Source of the DNA: Trichoplax adhaerens
Taxonomy: Eukaryota > Placozoa > Uniplacotomia > Trichoplacea > Trichoplacidae
Reading direction: 5' to 3'
Assembly (NCBI RefSeq): GCF_000150275.1
Contig: NW_002060947.1
Span: 5,008,702-5,072,701 of the forward strand
DNA length: 64,000 nucleotides
Positions 39,201 through 52,500 of the stretch are shown here, one piece after another (the stretch's first letter is position 1; every line of letters starts with the position of its first letter). The notes under the pieces are model-generated. The model did no database searches. It was given only the letters and a program-made list of their open reading frames with translations, and was not told the origin of the DNA. Position numbers and translations under genes: made by a program.

Positions 39201-39436
39201 GCAAGTTTTTATTTCTTTACTTCTTTTAAACTATAAAATCGAATTGATAGACTACAAGCCTCAGGTTCGTTGTAACACTTTGAATTTTACTAAGTAGCAT
39301 TTATAATATCCAACTTATGTCGAAGGAATCTGAGTTTCTACTTTATCTTACATAGAAACCGACACGTCTGGTAGGCCTCCAGCATCCGCATACTGCATGC
39401 ATAGCAAAACTAAGTAGGCGAAACTCTTGTAGATAA
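36268..39436 (+). CDS. Cytochrome P450, CYP7/CYP8/CYP39 type
   Basis: Fourteen exons join to 511 aa: 36268-36477, 36701-37075, 37143-37238, 37376-37461, 37560-37624, 37758-37789, 37963-38058, 38233-38323, 38468-38522, 38601-38679, 38770-38865, 39009-39097, 39180-39264, 39356-39436. It has an N-terminal membrane anchor (LLIALAFFTLLFLYF) and a basic-proline hinge (PRKKNRQPP). The I helix reads LLFFWATQANAIP, without the usual acid-alcohol pair and close to the CYP7/8 form. The E-x-x-R motif (EAIR) and heme loop FGGGRYQCPGRW (ligand Cys about 454) are intact. The SKWAKSKQW segment and the LVGLQHP tail point to CYP39, the oxysterol 7-alpha-hydroxylase, or a common ancestor of that group. It should act at the ER on sterol-like substrates; the actual substrate is unknown. 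It runs tail to tail with the dioxygenase gene. Confidence 0.93.
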
Positions 39437-39967
39437 AAATTTTAGCTACATTATGAACATCAAAAGATACAAATACTGCGATATGGTTCAAACAACGTTT
39501 TAATTCGACATCAGGAAGATATAATCAAGAATTACTGTAGCTACATATAGCTGAGCAAATGACCAATGTTAAATCTATGTCCAGAGTTACAACGCTGCAG
39601 TTGCTCTATTACTGAAACATTTTACTACAACTTGTTACAAGCTTACCACATTATTGTCTATCCAGATTATACCACAAATGTAAGCAAACTATAGGGCAGA
39701 TATAATGTACTAACAAGCCCTTAGAATTTCATATTTGCAATGTTTGCCGAATTTTTGTTTTACTGTGAACATATCATACATGTAACTTCTAGTACATAAA
39801 TAAATTCATCCATTTTGTACGTTAATATCTAATGCACCGCTTAATGAAGACTTCCTCAATGACCTCAACAAATTTTTTAGTCATGCAGAGAAAAATACTA
39901 CTAGTGTGGGATGACTATATATGACTTAATTTAATGCCTATGGTTGTCATAAACGATAACATGCAAT

Positions 39968-42900
39968 TTATGGCTTCCAATTAGGATCAAAGTGCTTTTT
40001 CAAGTCAGACCAACAAGTGTAATATTTTGGGTCAATTTTACGGCAAACTTCTTCTCCCCACTTGGTTAACGCTAAACCAAACGAAGTTTCAAACATAAAT
40101 GCCTAATTGATATACAGATGAAATACAGTTAATATTTCTTTAGCAAAACCATATTCAGTATAACTTTTACAATCGTTCTCATTATAGCAATACCATAGTG
40201 CCTCCAATATGAAAGGGTTTAAGCTCTCCATTTGATGATTGCTCAAAACATTGAGTGTCAGGTCCATGAGGCGTATACATGCTGTGTAAACTAGCACCAC
40301 CTGGAGCAAAACCTTCTTCCTTCGCTTCATATTGTCCCGAGATCAGTCCCATAAATTCGCTCATACAATTTCCTAAGTATCGATAAAACAGCATTATCAA
40401 TCGTGAATATATATACATTATGTATATCAATGTCACAGCAGAAATAACTTTTAAGTGTTTGAAGCACGAAGAAACATACTGTGATAGTAAGGAGGTCTAA
40501 ATGTATGCTCTTGTACAGCCCACCGGGGAGGAAAGATTACAAAATCTGCAATCGCAACACCAGGCGTATTGGAAGGAGCCGTAAGGACAGTAAATATTGA
40601 AGGATCCTGGATAGTAAGTAAAGTTTACACTTAGGTGTATGCAGCATTCTAAACTTGTGAAGTAATTTACTTTTGGAAGGTAAAATTAATTACCGCATGA
40701 TCAAACTCAACAGCATTTATAACCATAAAGTTACTAAGATCATATTTATACGGAACAAAGTTTCCTCTCCAAGCAACAACATCAAATGGAGAATGATCCT
40801 GTGAAAGAAGTAGCATAGTTAAATACAGCGTTATAAATACCCACAATTGAAAATTTTCGATAATAAATTACCTGCATGGCGCAAAATAAATGTCCCTGAT
40901 ATTTATTAACGACCTGAAAGCCATCTTCGTATGTCTCATCGACAAAACTAGCCTTAGGGCTTAAGAAGTCGAAGGGATTTGCTAGCCCATTTGCACCTAT
41001 AATTCAACAGAAACATTTTTCTATCAATGCTATATTGACAGTTGATATACAGCATAATAACAAACAAGTAAGCGAATGTAGAATGCAGGAAAAAGTGATT
41101 GCAACAAGCTTAATGCAATCAGAGCTGAAGCATTCCATTACAATTATATGTGTTTATCATAGTACCTAAAGCAGACTTTAATATGCTACTTAGCAATTCT
41201 ATGACAAACATTTAAGAGTTACGCTAGTTCAGCATTAAATTATCATTATTACCAATCGGTCCTAAATTAGGTAACCGAAAATGAACGCCCCAAACTTCCA
41301 AAATATATCCTCTACTTGGTTCGTCAATTGCTACGGAAAAACGGATTCCGTGCTTTTAAGATAAAAATAGTTAAGGAACTATTTAAGATGTAGTTAAAAC
41401 AAGTTACTATGACATAGTTATGCGTAAGCGAGCGACTTCACTTACTTGGATGACGCAAATTTCGTTAGGGTTTACATCTAGTTTACCAAATTCTGTAGTA
41501 ATGCGTAACTTTCCTTTCTGTGGAACTGATATCGCATGGTAAATATTTAATAGTTAAGTTATTAATGTACATGATACGAGGTAAAATTTTCAAGAATGTA
41601 ACGAACCAATTAAGAAATCACCATCGCTGTTATAGAAGCATCTACATTTGAATAGAATACAAACAAAGCCTTATTATAGGATAACCTGTATCAACTTGAC
41701 TTAGCATGTTTTAAATTTTCGTGCCAAATACCTATTTGTCATAGATTTGTTGCAGGCATAGATATGAATCGCTGTGCCATTTCGTTCACGAGGACTGCCA
41801 GCACCGCACACAGTCGCCAATCCCTAAAATTAATATACGATGGTATTTTATACTATGCCTTACTAGGATACAACTGTAAGGATGTCTTTAATATTCGCAC
41901 TTATGATTACTGAAAATATTTTAATTCAACGTACCTGGACAAAATCAATTTCCTGATCGTTTGAAGGAAGATCGAAAGGTTTCCAACGAAGCTAAAGATC
42001 GCATTTGAGATACGATATTATGATCACGATGACAAATTAAAGTAGCAATTAGCATTGCTTATAAACATAGTGTTAGAGTAGTACTTGAATTTATCGAAGT
42101 CAATTATACCTGATTAGGATTAGGATGCTGCTCATCCCAATCATGAGACAAATTTCCTCTTTCCATGGCTTTAAACGGTTCGTGCTGTACAGAAGGGTGG
42201 ATTCGATACAACCAGCTGAAATGATACTTGATATTATAAATTGTTTACAAATGATTGACAAGCGTAATACCAATCTAAGCCAAAAAATCGGTACACCGCC
42301 AAACGAGCAGGAAACAAACAACATTCGTAGCTGGCTTTCAATTTTTATGTAGCATATTTAATACCTTCTTTGATTTGTCTCCCGAGGACAGGTAAATGCA
42401 GTCCCAGATATTTGTTCGGCATACAGACCATAAGGGCATTTCTGTGGACTATTCTGTTAATTGAGAAGTAAGTATATCTTATGCTTGGATAAATTTGGGA
42501 TATATCCTTGTAATTAATTCAAATGTTATCTAACTGTTGTTTGAAATCTCAGTATTGTATAGTATCGTAAAGTTATATATTTCATTCTATAAGGTGTAAG
42601 TGCTACTGCCATGTTGAGTATTTCAAGATACATTTGATTGAAGATCATTCGCATAATGGTACCCATATAGAGTACTCAAATTGAGTCATCACTTTACTAA
42701 CTTAATGAGACGAGATAATTAATCAGTTCAAATCATTACGATACAAAATTCTCACTGCGGAAAACAACGAATGATACATGCTTATTATCATGTGATTAAT
42801 CCGACTTAATCCAATCATTATTTATAATTTATCACAACGGGCAAGAACTGGTATTCACTGTAATCTTGTCATTCAATTGTGAAAGTTGTGACGGGACAAG

Positions 42901-44017
42901 GGTATGCACAGAATGAAGTAAATGGTTGTATCATTTCGTCAAGCACGACAAGAAGGATGTTATACGCATTATTGTTGGGAATCTCATGATATTGTAGTTA
43001 TAACATGACGATCACATGCTCGGAGTGCGGTAATTTACTATTTAACAATCATTTCATCCAGTATCGTACCACTGAAGTAGTCCAATATGTGAAAGCATAG
43101 ACTGCTACAAAAGTATTTCATGGTGAACATGTCTTTACTCTTCAATTCTTTGCTGAAACTATTCAACTAATGATATGTGTTTATCGATACTTGAATAGCC
43201 CCAAGCAGCGTCGATTTAGTCAACGATCATAGGTTGAAATTTTAGTTTCAGTCAAGAATTGAAGAGTGAAGACCTTCTTGACGGGGGCCTAAGGTGCAGT
43301 CAACAAGTGAATTCACTATGAAGAAATTGATATCGATATGAAGATACAGTAGGGTGATCCAGATTGCAAAGTAATAATCAGTCAACGGCCTATAGGACTC
43401 AATATCATCGATTTGCAGCACCAAACGATTTAAGTAGTTACAGTATCTTTCGTCATTACAGTAGTAGGCAAATACAAACTGTCCTATGAGTGATGCAATG
43501 TGATGATTGCTACCGTATTTGTCCATTTGTCATACTACAGTAAAGTATGATAGCATCGATCAAAATTGGTACGATTTGTCTGTCTAGTTGATGTGAGATC
43601 GCATGAGTAGACATAGGACGAAAGCAGTGAACACTAATCGTCGATTCATTATTTTGTTAGACATTAGGAATGGAATAGGTAGTCACTTGGTGCTAGCTTA
43701 ATCTTGAATGAAAATTACATTTCCTTCTTAGCATTACTCTAATTGAATTCAATGCATTACCATGGACTGTCAGATCAGTCTAAAAGTACAGTAGGTCATC
43801 TTCTCTTACCTGGCCCTTAGGTAAAGCGTCAGGCAAAGCTTCTGACGAGAATTCGTTACCAAATCCGGATAAATACTAACATATTGCATAGAATAATCAT
43901 ATTAAAACTAAAATGAACAAGATATTGAATGAACAAGCACTTGTTTCGGCCATAAATTCTATCAACACTGCTAAGGAATACTTTAGAGAATTATTATTTC
44001 ACCTCCATTTCCGACAT
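39968..44017 (-). CDS. HGD: Homogentisate 1,2-dioxygenase
   Basis: Fourteen exons join to 431 aa: 44017-44003, 43875-43810, 42453-42365, 42215-42110, 41991-41935, 41823-41732, 41626-41607, 41525-41446, 41352-41253, 40996-40872, 40798-40694, 40606-40480, 40372-40194, 40102-39968. The enzyme opens the ring of homogentisate to maleylacetoacetate in tyrosine and phenylalanine breakdown, in the cytosol. The start [14 protein letters not shown] mirrors the family N-terminus. The three iron ligands are intact and correctly spaced: His327 (PPYYHRN), Glu333 (CMSEFMG) and His363 (YTPHGPD), matching H335, E341 and H371 of the human enzyme. Length is close to the usual 445 aa. Exon 7 is only 20 bp and exon 1 only 15 bp; both are required to keep the frame. 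The second intron spans about 1.36 kb and contains nothing recognisable. Confidence 0.97.
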
Positions 44018-44112
44018 GATTATTGAAGCCGTCTGCTATGTGAAGCGAACGAGGATGACGTGCAATTGCCGTTTCGGGCGTAGGGGTACCCAAGGTATTT
44101 TGTTTTCCCTCT

Positions 44113-44176
44113 ACAGTACGTACTGTACCAACGTACTGTACTGTAATCCAAGTCACGTACAGTACTGTACAGTACA
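44113..44176. repeat. GTAC-rich palindromic cluster upstream of HGD
   Basis: Overlapping copies of CAGTACGTACTG, CGTACTGTACTGTA and CGTACAGTACTGTACAGTAC fill 64 bp. The sequence is highly self-complementary. It lies about 100-160 bp upstream of the HGD start codon and about 500 bp before the 7SL RNA gene, and resembles the larger satellite at 56688-57138. Confidence 0.85.
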
Positions 44177-44603
44177 TTGTGCAGTTTACAATTAGTAAAA
44201 AAGAAAGAGAGAAAAGAAAGGGGGCGAACTCGAGGGTTTTGGCCCATTCAACGCCCGCTTCTAGATAAATAATCTGATACTGTGACTAGGCACAGTATAA
44301 GATTAGACTATCAGCTGGTCGACGTGATCATGCGACATGGAAGAACGTGACTAGTCGACAGCTTTCTATCTGTTGTTTGTCCAACATTGCATTTCAACAG
44401 CTACTACAGTACAGTAGTCGCTTACAATACAGCACGGTAGCAGCCTTAGCAGGATCATGTAGAGAAACCATGGAGCTTTATGAACTGTATAAAAGAAAAG
44501 AAATCAACCACAGGACACTATCGAGATTCAGGAATCACCATATTCAGTCATTCGGTCATACTACGGGAACAAAAAAAGGCACAAGTGGGTTGCGATACCG
44601 CGA

Positions 44604-44611
44604 TGACGTCA
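44604..44611 (+). promoter_or_regulatory. CRE/ATF-like site upstream of the 7SL RNA gene
   Basis: A perfect TGACGTCA octamer lies about 85 bp before the mapped start of the 7SL RNA. The human 7SL promoter also uses an upstream ATF/CRE site for RNA polymerase III. A T/A-rich stretch (TTTAAGTACAAAATTTT) follows about 55-70 bp before the RNA start and could take the place of a TATA element. Confidence 0.6.
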
Positions 44612-44689
44612 TATGTCTACTTTAAGTACAAAATTTTCCACTGTTTCTACTGGTCCTGCGTACCAGGCGAGAGTCTGCTCGTGGGGCTA

Positions 44690-44989
44690 AGCTGGGTGTG
44701 GCGGCGCGCACCTGTAATCGAGCTACTTCGAAGCTGAGGTAGTGAACTGCTTGAGGTCGGGGTTCTTACTGGTAGTTATCCTATGTCGATCGAGCGTCCA
44801 CACTAAGCCTTGTGTCAATATGGGCAGTTAGAGGGAGCTCTAAATGTCCAGGTTGCGTAATGAGGAATGAATCGGCCCAGGGTGGAAACACAGCAGGCAA
44901 AAGTTCCCGCATCAGGCAGTAGTGGGATAGCGCTCGTGAATAGGGAGCTTATTAGTAGCCCGATCAAGATAGTAGAACATTGCTTTTTT
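44690..44989 (+). ncRNA. 7SL: Signal recognition particle RNA (7SL)
   Basis: About 300 bp closely follows animal 7SL RNA along its whole length. The 5' domain reads GCTGGGTGTGGCGGCGCGCA then CCTGTAATCGAGCTACTTCG, with GAGGTAGTGAACTGCTTGAG after it. The middle carries TCCACACTAAGCCTTGTGTC. The conserved SRP54-binding core of helix 8 follows (GAATCGGCCCAGGGTGGAAA, then CAGCAGGCAAAAGTTCCCG). Then comes CAGTAGTGGGATAGCGCTCG and TGAATAG. A run of six T at 44984-44989 is the expected polymerase III terminator. The RNA scaffolds the SRP that targets ribosomes to the ER. Open frames across it on both strands are artefacts. Confidence 0.95.
44984..44989 (+). terminator. RNA polymerase III T-run ending the 7SL RNA
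   Basis: Six consecutive T follow the closing 3' arm of the 7SL RNA, as expected for polymerase III termination. Confidence 0.8.
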
Positions 44990-46518
44990 GATTTCTTTTC
45001 TTTTAGAACGTTACTGGGTAGTATGCGCAACAAGGTAGCTATTCTACACACACTGGCATTAGCTTACCACTACCGTATATCGTGGTAATACTGCACATCG
45101 TAAGATTGTTATTGAGTTGCATAAAATGATGGAAAGCTGACGTAAGCGAAAACTAGGAACTGTAAATACCGATCATTCTTATATTGGGCTGGTAAAAAAT
45201 AATAAACATTTCATGCTTTAGTCGACACTTTCTAGTTGTACTCGTATTTGTCCCATTTTGTTAAATAGTACAAGCAAAGAATGTACTTTAAATTACTAGT
45301 GAGCGTACGTAATCATAAAATGGATCAAATTTGAAACATCAGATCGACAGGTTTCCAATCACATATTTACTCTATGCAAGCCTTAAGGCAGTTATTTAAA
45401 AACCAAGTCGCGCATCAGTTAAGCTCTATAGTATTTGCGTGCAGCACTCGCTTGAGTTAAATTTTTATATTGCCTTGACTAATAGTTATACCTCGCTACA
45501 ATTTATCAAATTTGAAGTCAGTACAAATTTGACTAATGACGAAATAAAGTATATTATTTAAAGTGAATTTCCTTTGTCAACTACCTATCATGCAAAAATT
45601 TCTTATGGGTACTGATTTGCAATCGTGTATGATTCATTCATAGATGCCTATACGGAATGTTGATAAACTGTTAATATCACCAAAAGTACAAACATAAAGC
45701 ATAATTTATTGCCTTTCAAATCGATTTAAAGTTTATAGATGTTCACATCAATCAGTCAAAATCATTTAAAAAATAAAATGGTATCAAAAGCAAACATTAT
45801 ATCGTTCTAAGATTTTTAAATAGGATAGAAATTAATTAAGCCATAGTATTGTATCCTATCGGTTGTTTACTTACATAAAATAATTTATAATAATTAACAT
45901 GCATAGGATATCAGATAATTGCAAATACTATTTAATTCGCATTGCAGAACGAATTACGTACAGAAATCATATTATTATAAATTGTATTGGTATTGCATTA
46001 ATGCCGCCTGATGCAACAATCGTATATATAAAAGGAATTCAATAATTTCGGTGTTGTATTAATAATAGTTACTATTTGCTAACATTATTATATTATTACT
46101 TGTATAAATGAAGTAGTTCAATTAACTTCACATAACATTATCGGTAAATGTCATATCAATTAAAATCTGGATAAAATGATTTAACCACCACGGCGCGTCA
46201 CTTAGCTTGCAGTAGAGGATAACATACCAAGAGACTTACATAAGGTAAGGTAAAAAACTTACCATCAGCTACTAATATTGCTAGTAATGATTCAGAGAAA
46301 GTAAATTATGCCAATATGTACAGAACTAAAGATATTTTAATAAGTTATAAGACATTTTGCAATCAAGAATCACCATAATCATCAGTACGATGTAGAGAGA
46401 TGTAATCCTAGAATGCACATCGATAATAGTTATTCGGATAATAATTATGCATTTTACTCCAGGAATTTCCAAATAGATGGAAGAAAACAATCAGCGTTCC
46501 AATCTGTTAACGTTTAAA
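44990..46518. other. Intergenic region downstream of 7SL and ASK
   Basis: About 1.5 kb of AT-rich sequence with no supported exon, RNA or clear repeat. It should contain the 3' untranslated region of the ASK gene, which ends at 46519 on the minus strand. Confidence 0.6.
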
Positions 46519-49500
46519 TTAATCATTTATTTGAGAGGATATCTTAGAACGATTTGTAACAATGTGATTCCAAAGTCGACATGCAGGTCCACCCCTTAAA
46601 AATAAAGAAATAAGTCAATATGCATAAAACCTGATATAATTAATAGAAATCTTACTAATGAATTTTTAAGCTAAAATTTACTTTAAATTCAGCTCTTTTA
46701 AATCTTCTCTAGTTATACAAGTCATAACATCTTCGTATGTAAATTGCTCTTCCTTAAACTGAAAAACGTTACACATTTCACTCAGGATTTCAGATGTAAA
46801 ATACCAGTAAATAAAAATTTAACTCTGAATACCTTACTAATATCCTCACTAGAAAAGTCTAAACTTTTAAGAAGGTTATTTAGGTCATCCTCCCCTTTAC
46901 GTGTAAACGAAAAATGTTATTCAAATTATCGCAGAAAAATAGTATTACACTAATTTACAACAAGATCTACTAGTAATTTTAGTTCCAAAACCTATGCTAT
47001 CGATTAAATTGATTCGGTTATAAAAGCCGTACAATAATAACGCAATACTCGATTTACTACCTGGATTTTTAGAAATAAAAAAGTTCGCCTCACTGACCAT
47101 CCCCTTAGTTGGTGTGCTAAATGAACAAATAAAGTAATTTCTGAAACATCCATATTTCGCAATTCCTAGATCCTTCACAGCTTTCCGGATAATAATCATA
47201 CCTTGATTGTAGGGCTTTCGTAAAGTGATTGTGAACGTCAATATCAGCCTTAAGCTGTCTATTAAATGTTTGTTTCACCTTTACCAATTCTTCTAGCAAT
47301 CTACGGATGTTAATAGTTGCAAAACAGTCAATGATGTTACTATCTATTATTGCTTACTTCCAAAAAACACATTTATCGCTGACATTATTACCTCTGATTT
47401 TCTAAATTTAGTTGGGCTAGCTGTTCGTGAAGTTCGCTAGTATATTGAGACGTTTGGTCAGTTGTCTTAGTTATTAATGAAGCACTGCTACTGCTTTCGT
47501 GAAAAGTTCCTATTCCTCCTTGCTCAAACGCTTCACCGCCTATGCATTTAAAATATGTCCATTAAACTAGCTTCAACACGGTGTTCAAATAAGATTATCT
47601 TATTTTCCTACTTTCAAAAAAATGACGAACGATACTGATTGAAAAAAATACTACATCGTAGTAGAGAACTTACTAGGTCCAAAGACTTCTGCAGCAGTAT
47701 CAATTGCATTCTTCAGATGAGCTTCTATTGCAAATATCCAGTGCGGCTTAATATGCCCTTTAATAACTTCATTTACCTACAAATTCAATCATTTATTTTC
47801 AATAAATAGAAATGAGCATTAACGCAGTAGTTTTCTATACACTGAGAGCAATGCAGAAAAAATTGCATAGAGATTTAAAGGTAGATAGAAAATAACTTAC
47901 AACATCACGGAATAAATATAATGTATACAGCAATTCCTTTCGCGCACGTGAATCTCTGATAAATTTTGGAGTACCTACAAAAAGTTCCAATTAATTGTAA
48001 CAATTTAGTTATTACATTCTGCTTACATATATTTTTCCATAATAATACCAATCCTTAGTACGTAGTCACACCTAGAAGCTCCGTCAGCGGCTGACGATCA
48101 CCATTTTCAATTAATGCTTGCAAGCATGACAATAAAGTTTTCAAGTCATCCTATTCGTACACATGTATACAATAGTAAAGAATTCAGATAACAAGAATCC
48201 CTTTTAAACTTAGGTGACACAAGCAATCTTGTTATATTAAAAATAAAATAATACTTCACCTTTGTTGTATTTAGATCATCACTATTTATTTCCATGGCTA
48301 GTTTATCGTACCAGCAGTTACATATCTATTTGAAAAAATTTTTCGTTCACGCGATAAATTAAAAATTGATAAACCTATAATATACATTATGTTGATTACT
48401 ACTTATAAAGTCAACGTTTAGCGTCTAACCTTGTCAGCTTGCTCTTTCAAAACCTTCAAAACGATTATTTGCCTTTCGGAGTCTTTCCTTACCAATTCAA
48501 AATGATTATTCGAAGCATCCTGACCAGGAACTGAGGCTATAGAGTCATACTTAATAGTGGAACCAGGACTATGCAGGAATTAAAAAATACAAAACGAGCG
48601 TGAATGTTGCTGTTTCTTGCATTCATCCATTAATAGCAGCGGAATTAATACCTATCATCACTACCACTGTGACTATTTGCGATGCTTCCTATTTCCTCTC
48701 CTGGAGATAATATTTGATCTGGATCTAGAGAATAGCATATATTTCAAATTCTGCAATTCATTCAGTTCTTGCTAGGCATGTATGCATGCATATATAACAA
48801 TTTAAATACCTTTAAGTCGCTGAGTCGAAGACTTTAAACTTTTTGATATGCGATGTCTAACCAAACAATAAATTGATAAGATTTACTGCGCCGAGGTAAT
48901 CTTCTTAAAATTATCACGATAAACGCTTACCTTTTCAAAAATAAATGAGCTAATAAATGAGCAGCAGTTGATCTTTTATTGGGATCGGGTTCAAAGCAGC
49001 ACCTAATTAATTAATTTCGCATATATTATTTGTATAACTATTATTCTACATCAGCGTATCCTGAAAAATCAATAAGAAATTCTGTTTTTAAAGGCAACTC
49101 GTGGACGCACTTTTCTAGAAAATCTTTCGCAGATGATGATAAATTTTCTGGAATATCAGGATGAACTTTAAACATTCCTACTTTAAACATAGCTGCATGA
49201 GGGTCACCAAGCTGTGGATTAATATATAAAAATTATAAGATGAACTAAATCTAGTGATATTAACTAATACCATAAGAATATATTGGTGATGATGATACCT
49301 CGTAAAAAGGCGGCTTTCCGGTAGCCATTTCAATCATAGTGCATCCAAGGGACCAAATATCGGCCTATAAGAATGATGACATAAGAAACTGGTGCAATAT
49401 CGAAAAATTTTACATAAACGGTATACGTATAAGGAACTACATACTGGAGGTCCATGTCCACGTAGTCCTTTATCTATTACTTCTGGTGCCATATACTGCA

Positions 49501-52500
49501 TTGTTCCTATAGCACAATTTCATATATGCCGCTTAAATAGATACCAATTTACGAGGACACACATTTATTTATTACTCGTACCCTTAAAAGATTCACAATA
49601 TGGATTAAGGCCTGCTAAGCGTTTAGATGTACCAAAATCCGATATTTTTACAGCTCCATTATAAGTATTTACCAATACATTGTCACCTTGATTATGAATT
49701 CCGCATAAATTAAAACGTACCTAAACGGATTGCTCATAAATCTAAAAGATTGCAGTAAGCAATTTCAGTACTCACCCTTAATATCACGGTGGACAATTTT
49801 TTGATCATGCTGGAGTAATTGTTATAAAAAATCAAAATTTTAGCATAATTGATAACAATCACATAGGAATTGCTATTAACAAATTAAGGCAAAATAACGA
49901 AATTTTTACTTATATTTTGATTAAAATAATAAATGCATGCGCTACAGATAATATAATAACTACCAGATATTTTATTCCCTCTAAAATTTGTCTAGTGTAA
50001 TATTTTATAGTATTTTCATCTAATGGACCCCATTTTGATTTGATAAGAGTCGATAAACTTCCTGAAAGTATAATTTCAATAATTAATGAAGGATAAAAAT
50101 TCTCTGTGGCTACATCGAAGCGAATCTAGTATTAGCAGCTTTAAAGTGAGAATTGTACCTCCAGGAACTCTTTCCATAAAAATTTTAAAGACTCCGTCTT
50201 CAGTGATAGCTCCCATATATTGCACAATGTTCTTATGAGATATTTTAGAATGTAACCTAATCTCTTCTTGTAATGGTTCGACATTGCTAAAATATAAATT
50301 ATGTATACATGTGGTGTATTAAGAATAATAATATCCGTACAAATTAGAAGAAAATCTGGTAAAGCAGCGTACGTAGCAACTTTAATTGGAATCTCCTTAA
50401 TAGCTAATTTCGTTTTCGTCAACATATTTCTTCCAGCAAAAACCGTTCCGAAAGATCCACGACCGAGCACAATTCTGTTCCCCAAATCGTCTAATTCGTA
50501 TTCGAACTATTTAAAATAAAGAAGATGTACATAAACTTGTCTTTAATTATCTTCAGCGAACCGATTTGAAATAGGGACTCAATCAACTACAGAGTAAAGC
50601 TAGTGATTCATGATAAATTACTTCAAGAGGCTCCTCAGTAAACATGGTATCTTCGTTATGAAGAATAGAGCTATCTAATTCATTATAAATTTTTGACATC
50701 AAATCCCAGAACCTAGATAAATACCATACTTTAGCACGAAACTGTACATCTGATGCTTTACCAGTTGTCTCCAACTTCGATAAATGCAAATATCTGAATA
50801 CCTTTGCCTCTGAATATTCGAAGGAAAATATAGCTGAAAATCGTATGAGCTTTGAATTACATATAGGAAGGCACACCTATCGTCCCTTTGGTAAAGGCTA
50901 ACATAAAATTCGGATACATCGGATATCAATAGCGTCAATAAATATACAAGCATAGCTAAGCGTACATTCATTGTTCGTTTGATAAAAAAGCGTTAAAGCA
51001 ACTATACCGAACACTTTTGATAGAAGAAGATACAAAAAGCCATTCCGTAATTCCCTAAATATGACAGAATAGTTGCTAATTACTTAAAATAGGAAATATT
51101 TTGAATTTTTTTGTGGTTAGTACATACGTTAGAGTCCTTCGGAACAACTTCCCATAAACGTATGCTCTTAAAATATAAAAACGAGATACAATTAATGCTG
51201 GGTTAACTTTCGAACATGATTACGTAACTAAAAATCATCAATTAAGTGTGAAACCTTCTCTTCGGCCTCCGTATTAATTAAAATATAGCAAGGAATGTAC
51301 TCATTAGTTAATTCCATTAATAATACCTAAAACAGGAGAATCGCAATAATATATTCTAATGATGATGCAGCCAATAGTTGCAGTAATTTTGTCTTAGTAA
51401 TAATATATAATTATTAAAGGTCCATTTTATGTATGGTGCTAGCACACCATACATCTCATGATCTCTAATTACATCTCTGTAAATAGTACATACCGGAAAT
51501 CTAACGTCAGAGCACTCTGCCTGGGTAGCTTCAGTGAAGAAATCTAGCCAAAACGAATATACCTAAATGTAATACAAATTTTTAATAAATAATGAAATCA
51601 TCAAAAAATTAGTAAATTGTGAACGTACACGTAAATATCTATATATAGAAGGAATTACCTTGTAGTCTCTAGTTTCCATAATATCTTCAGGATCTTTGCG
51701 AAAACTCTTAATAAGGCTTATATTACCTAGCGTTGATTTCAAAAACCTAGAAATAAATGACGAACCCCTTCATTACTAACATTTATGTAGTAATTTTGAC
51801 GTTACATAAGCATAATATTTCAATATATGTAACTACTTTAAATTTGATTATCTTTACCAGGTTTGCGGTTTAAGCTTAAACATGCATTCTGCAGCTATAA
51901 TTGTTTTTGTATAATCCTCAGCTAAAACGCTAACTTCAAAAAATGTTGCAACATCCCAGTAATCTTCTAGCGAAGATAAGCTACCTTTCCTGCCAAGTAG
52001 CGTATTTAATGTCATAGCTAAGAAAGGCCCAACAAAGAACATGACTTACACTAATTCATATTATTAAATAGACGAAGTACAACATAGGATCGGAGTTTAA
52101 GCGAGTATGATCACCAACAATCAGTCATAGACTATTTCATGTAACTGCCAAATACACATTAGGCAAAGATAATAATGGACCTAATCTTATATACTAACAG
52201 AGCTAGGCCCATGTGAGGCAATTCTAAGCTAAATTTAGGAATCTTTTCAATATACCAAATTTGAAATAGCAGGTTCATGTACTGTAGTACTAAACTTAGA
52301 TCACATAGAATGATTAACTGAGAATACCGGCGATACTAACTTGTCTAAATTTATCACAATCAATATCAATAAATCAAATTATCAAATCAGTAACTGAATA
52401 AAGTATAATGTATATAATGAACGATGGAAGAGGGAATTCATTTCACAATCATTACTACTGCAATAAAGCTACTTGCCTATTTGTTGTAGCTCAGCAGATA

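Noticed and set aside
44347-45088. Open frames over the 7SL RNA on both strands
   Set aside because: The sequence is a structural RNA; the peptides have no similarity and overlap conserved RNA motifs.
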